A stretch of 64,000 bases of DNA from contig NZ_CP129137.1 of NCBI RefSeq assembly GCF_030406905.1, positions 3,333,001 to 3,397,000 of the forward strand, in the 5' to 3' direction. Made by a program: the position numbers and the translations under genes. Of the stretch, positions 60,937-64,000 are shown one piece after another; the stretch's first letter is position 1, and each line of letters starts with the position of its first letter. The notes under the pieces are model-generated. The model did not search any database, was not told where the DNA came from, and saw nothing but the letters and a program-made list of their open reading frames with translations. This DNA is from Streptomyces sp. HUAS CB01. Its GTDB lineage: Bacteria; Actinomycetota; Actinomycetes; Streptomycetales; Streptomycetaceae.

Positions 60937-62382
60937 TCACACCGGACGCCGTCCCCGCCCGTCCGTACGGCCCGGCAGGCGCGTGGCCACGAGCGCGCCC
61001 AGGGAGGCCACCGCGGCGAGGACGACGAGCGCGGTCCCCATCGCGGCCGTGAAGGCCGGTCCGCCGACGGGTCCAGGACCGGCCCCCGGCGCCGCGGCAC
61101 CCATCAGCATCGTCACCAGCGCCACCCCCAGCACCGGACCGATGTTCATCGCGGTCTGCTGGAGCCCGCCGGACACGCCTTCCGCGCCGAGGGGCGCCTC
61201 GCGCACGACGACGGCGGTCGCCGTGACCATCACGAGGCAGAAGCCGGCGCCGACGACCAGGAAGGCCGGCCCGGACGCCCAGGGCGTCGACTGCCCGTCG
61301 AGGCGGGACGTGAGGAGGATGCCCAGCGCGAACAGCGCCATTCCCGCCACCGCCGTGCGCCGGTGGCCGTACCGGCGCTGGAGCGGAGCGGCCGCGGGGG
61401 CGCCGAGCACCATCACCACCGCCAACGGCAGCATGCGCAGCGCACTCGCGAACGGGTCCAGCCCGAGGACGTGTTGGAGCAGGTACGTGCCGAGGAAGAG
61501 GGTCCCGAACAGCGCGGCGGACGCCGACACCAGCACGGCCAGTGACGCCACGAGGGGCACCGACCGCAGCACGGCGGGCGGTACGAGCGGACTCGCGGTC
61601 CGCCGCTCGCAGGCCGCGAAAGCCGCCCCCGCGACCGTGGCGGCGAGGACCGCGAGGGTGGTCGACGCCGTCCAGCCGGCCCCGGGCAGTCCCACGAGGG
61701 CGTGCACCAGGCTTCCGAGACAGACCGCGAACAGACAGGCGCCCGGCAGACCGAGACCGGCTCGGGAGTCGTCGGCGCGCTCCGGCTCCGGTGTCCGCAC
61801 CAGGAGGACGAGCACGCCGACGGCGAGTGCGGGTGCGACGCTCAGGAAGAAGACGGAACGCCACCCCAGCCGGACGGCGAGCGCGCCGCCGACGAGCGGC
61901 CCCGCGGCGACCGCCAGCCCGATGGCGCTGGTGCGCAGCGCGATGGGCATGGCCAGCCTGCCGGGGGGATACGCGGCGCGGAGCATGCCGAGCGTGGCCG
62001 GCTGCAGCAGGGCGCCGAAGACGCCCTGGAGCACCCGCAGTCCGATCACGAGCCCGGCGCTCCCGGCGAGGCCGATCCCCGCCGATGTGACGGCGAAGCC
62101 CAGCGCCCCCGCGGTGAAGACGCGGCGGTGGCCGAAGCGGTCCCCGAGCCGGCCCGCGAACACGAGCAGGCTCGCCACGGCGATCAGATAGCCGGTACTG
62201 GTCCACTGGACCTGGGTGAACGACGCGTGGAGCTCACGCTGCATCACCGGCTGGACGACGGTGAGCACGGAGCCGTCCACGGCGACGACCACGGCACCGG
62301 TGATGCTGCTGGTGAGGGTCAGCCGCTGGAGGCGACGTCGGTCCCCCGGCCCCGTGGTGGTGCCCGTCCGCGCGACGGTCAT
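60937..62382 (-). CDS. MFS drug exporter (DHA2/EmrB-like)
   Basis: A 481-residue transporter with about 14 membrane spans and the DHA2 signatures AVDGSVLTVVQPVMQRELHASFTQVQWTSTGYLIAVASLLVFAGRLGDRFGHRRVF (motif A between spans 2 and 3). It exports drugs by proton antiport. Its start overlaps the TetR stop by 4 bp, and the pair has a strong palindromic operator upstream, so expression is likely ligand-inducible. It may contribute to self-resistance but lies outside the apparent SARP regulon. Confidence 0.92.
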   Translation of the reverse strand: MTVARTGTTTGPGDRRRLQRLTLTSSITGAVVVAVDGSVLTVVQPVMQRELHASFTQVQWTSTGYLIAVASLLVFAGRLGDRFGHRRVFTAGALGFAVTSAGIGLAGSAGLVIGLRVLQGVFGALLQPATLGMLRAAYPPGRLAMPIALRTSAIGLAVAAGPLVGGALAVRLGWRSVFFLSVAPALAVGVLVLLVRTPEPERADDSRAGLGLPGACLFAVCLGSLVHALVGLPGAGWTASTTLAVLAATVAGAAFAACERRTASPLVPPAVLRSVPLVASLAVLVSASAALFGTLFLGTYLLQHVLGLDPFASALRMLPLAVVMVLGAPAAAPLQRRYGHRRTAVAGMALFALGILLTSRLDGQSTPWASGPAFLVVGAGFCLVMVTATAVVVREAPLGAEGVSGGLQQTAMNIGPVLGVALVTMLMGAAAPGAGPGPVGGPAFTAAMGTALVVLAAVASLGALVATRLPGRTDGRGRRPV

Positions 62383-62993
62383 CGGGTACGCGGACCGAGG
62401 TGGGCGTCCAGGGTGGCGCGCAGCAGGGGCCCGACGTCGTCGCCGCCCGTGGCGAGCTGGAGGCTGCCCCAGCCCCACAACTGCGCGATGCCGTGCAGGT
62501 TCGCCCACAGCGCCCCGGCGACGACCACCGGCTCGGCGCCGGTCCCGTTGCGGCTGCTCGCGCCGGATTCGGCCCGCGCCCGGCCGACGAGGTCCACGAG
62601 GGCCCGGTACAGCGGGAGGCTGGTCTCACGCAGCCCCAGTTCACCGCTCTCCAGCAGATCGTGACGGAACATCAGCTCGTACATGCCGCGATCGGTCCGG
62701 GCGAAGTCGAGGTACACCCTCCCGAACACGGCGAGCTGTGCCCGCGGATCCTCCTTCGGCCCGTAGGCGGCGACGGCTTCGGTCGCGCGTGCGGCGAGGT
62801 CCTCGAACCCGCGGCGCGCGATGGCGGACAACAGGGACAGATGCGTCGGGAAGTAGCGGCGGGGCGCACCGTGCGAGACACCGGCCCTGCGGGCGATCTC
62901 CCGCAACGACAGGGCCTGCATGCCCTCCTTCGTCACGAGTTCGACGCCGACGTCGACCAGCCGGGCGCGCAGGCCCGTGTCCTGTTCACTCAT
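62379..62993 (-). CDS. TetR-family repressor of MFS exporter
   Basis: A 204-residue TetR: HTH in LVDVGVELVTKEGMQALSLREIARRAGVSHGAPRRYFPTHLSLL (~12-56), then a TetR_C_33-like ligand domain (YLDFARTDRGMYELMFRHDLLESG). First gene of a two-gene operon with the exporter. A perfect palindrome 23 bp upstream is the expected operator, implying autoregulation relieved by the exporter's substrate. Confidence 0.92.
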   Translation of the reverse strand: MSEQDTGLRARLVDVGVELVTKEGMQALSLREIARRAGVSHGAPRRYFPTHLSLLSAIARRGFEDLAARATEAVAAYGPKEDPRAQLAVFGRVYLDFARTDRGMYELMFRHDLLESGELGLRETSLPLYRALVDLVGRARAESGASSRNGTGAEPVVVAGALWANLHGIAQLWGWGSLQLATGGDDVGPLLRATLDAHLGPRTR

Positions 62994-62999
62994 GGGCCC

Positions 63000-63030
63000 T
63001 GTCTACAGGCCGGGAGTAGACACTGTCTAC
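63000..63030. promoter_or_regulatory. TetR operator with extra half-site
   Basis: GTAGACACTGTCTAC (63016-63030) is a perfect 7-1-7 inverted repeat. A third TGTCTAC half-site is at 63000-63006. Located 7-37 bp upstream of the TetR start. Confidence 0.82.
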
Positions 63031-63129
63031 TCGCCGGGCCGGGAGGAACGCGGGACGGGCATCCGGGCCCGGAGGAAGTGGCGGGGAGAAGGGGCGGGGG
63101 CGGGGTCTGCGGGCAGCGGGCGTACCGCC

Positions 63130-63984
63130 CTACGCCGCGCCGCAGGTCAGCTTCATCTGGGCCGCCGCGTGGTGCGCTCCGATGCGTGCGGCGCTGCCCC
63201 AGTCCCGGCCGCGGTCGAGGAGTTGCACCGCGAAGACCTTGTCGCCCTTGACCGGGTAGCTCCTGACGGACACGAGCTCGCCCCGGTGGACGGTCTGGCG
63301 GACGCCGAAGCCCGTGTAGCCGGACCGCACGTCGTCCGGGTCGGCGAGGACGCGGTAGAACGTGGGATCACCGGCGGATTCGGACGCGCGGTTCGTTTTG
63401 GGGACGAACACCTCGAGCGCACAGCTCTTGTAGTCGTCGTCCAGCTCCCAGCTCCAGATCGCCGTGCCACGGGTGTCCTTGGCCGCGCTGCCCGACATGG
63501 GGACGGCCGTGAAACTGCCGTCGCAGTCGGAGTTGCTGCGGCCACCGTTGCGCACCGTGTACCAGGCGGCGTCGCCGTTCTCGAACCGGCCCACCTCGCG
63601 GTAGGCGCCCGTCGCGCACCCCGGGCCCGCCCACTGCTCGAACTGCCCGCCACCGGGCAGCTCCGTGGGCCCCACCCGGGTCGGTATCGCGCGCCCCGGG
63701 AGGTCGGTCTCGGCGGCCTGCGCGTCTCCGCCGCCGCCGCCGTCGCCGTCGGAGCCGGTGAGGAGTGCCGCGGCGGCGACGAAGCAACCCAGCACGACCA
63801 CGGTCCCGGCCGCCAGCAGCGCCTTGCGGAAGCGGGAGAGCAGGGAGATACGGCCGGCCATCGTCTCGCGGGCGACCCAGGACGGCCCGGCACGCCGCTG
63901 GTCCCCGACCACGTAACCGCAGTCGGGACAACTCATACCGGGCAGTGGCGTGTGCCGTTCACTGCCGCACCGTTCGCACGCCAT
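63130..63984 (-). CDS. Zinc-ribbon membrane-anchored protein
   Basis: A 284-residue protein. The N-terminal zinc ribbon has Cys3/Cys6 and Cys19/Cys22 (CERC...CPDC). A single hydrophobic span (~51-75, ALLAAGTVVVLGCFVAAAALL) is followed by a Gly/Asp-rich linker and a ~190-residue extracytoplasmic domain with several Cys (e.g. CATGAY, SDCDGS, CALEVF, LTCGA). Predicted orientation: ribbon inside, domain outside. Ligand and function unknown. The start lies 16 bp from the window end, but the frame opens with a normal ATG. Confidence 0.8.
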   Translation of the reverse strand: MACERCGSERHTPLPGMSCPDCGYVVGDQRRAGPSWVARETMAGRISLLSRFRKALLAAGTVVVLGCFVAAAALLTGSDGDGGGGGDAQAAETDLPGRAIPTRVGPTELPGGGQFEQWAGPGCATGAYREVGRFENGDAAWYTVRNGGRSNSDCDGSFTAVPMSGSAAKDTRGTAIWSWELDDDYKSCALEVFVPKTNRASESAGDPTFYRVLADPDDVRSGYTGFGVRQTVHRGELVSVRSYPVKGDKVFAVQLLDRGRDWGSAARIGAHHAAAQMKLTCGAA

Positions 63985-64000
63985 ACCAGCCCACTATGCA

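Overview
The window is high-GC actinomycete DNA, most likely Streptomyces. The evidence is the codon bias, an acyl-CoA carboxylase epsilon subunit, a SARP activator, the type II polyketide synthase and the relics of actinobacterial insertion sequences. Most of it (about 5.8-57.2 kb) is one biosynthetic region for a glycosylated aromatic polyketide. A small RiPP (azole/azoline-type) unit sits inside its right edge. No rRNA, tRNA or CRISPR array was recognised.

Left flank (0-5.4 kb): a decaying NRPS locus. One gene carries three near-identical carrier domains fused to a Pls/PosA-type membrane terminal domain. It is followed by a frameshifted condensation/adenylation gene. Transposase scraps of ISAzo13-like and IS630-like types and one unidentified gene follow.

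Core, left half (5.8-36.4 kb): a starter-unit operon (KSIII, ACP, FabG, FabI, acyl-CoA carboxylase beta and epsilon) points to a reduced, non-acetate starter. A divergent sugar operon carries a GT-like protein, a 3-ketoreductase, a 2,3-dehydratase and an FkbM methyltransferase. Next come an O-methyltransferase/hydroxylase pair, an aldo/keto reductase with a damaged catalytic tetrad, and two didomain aromatase/cyclases. An AMP ligase fused to a SchA/CurD-like domain, a VOC protein and a NarL-type response regulator follow. An IS relic precedes a sugar SDR and a sugar aminotransferase. An apparently unrelated block (hemerythrin, XRE regulator, ABC exporter) interrupts the cluster, which then resumes with an O-methyltransferase, an FAD hydroxylase, a FabL-like SDR and a cyclase.

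Core, right half (36.5-56 kb): a long leftward operon runs from an ActIII-type ketoreductase through SchA/CurD, a hydroxylase, an acyltransferase and a second hydroxylase to rmlB and rmlA. A divergent SnoaL-like/P450 pair comes next, then the minimal PKS (KS-alpha, CLF, ACP) with an ABC exporter. Relics of an aldolase and a cysteine synthase separate it from a histidine kinase. Beyond that lie a YcaO cyclodehydratase fusion and its 52-residue precursor peptide, whose core has Ile-Cys repeats. A SARP gene is divergent from the precursor.

A striking feature is a set of direct heptamer repeats (TTGAGCG / TCGAGCG type) spaced exactly 11 bp. They stand upstream of eleven transcription units on both strands, as expected for one SARP switching on the whole polyketide pathway. 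One of these boxes has been pushed away from its gene by a 177-bp MITE.

Right flank (57.3-64 kb): ordinary chromosomal-looking genes, including two TetR regulators with clear palindromic operators, an MFS exporter, a GNAT, a secreted SUMF1-domain protein and a zinc-ribbon membrane protein.
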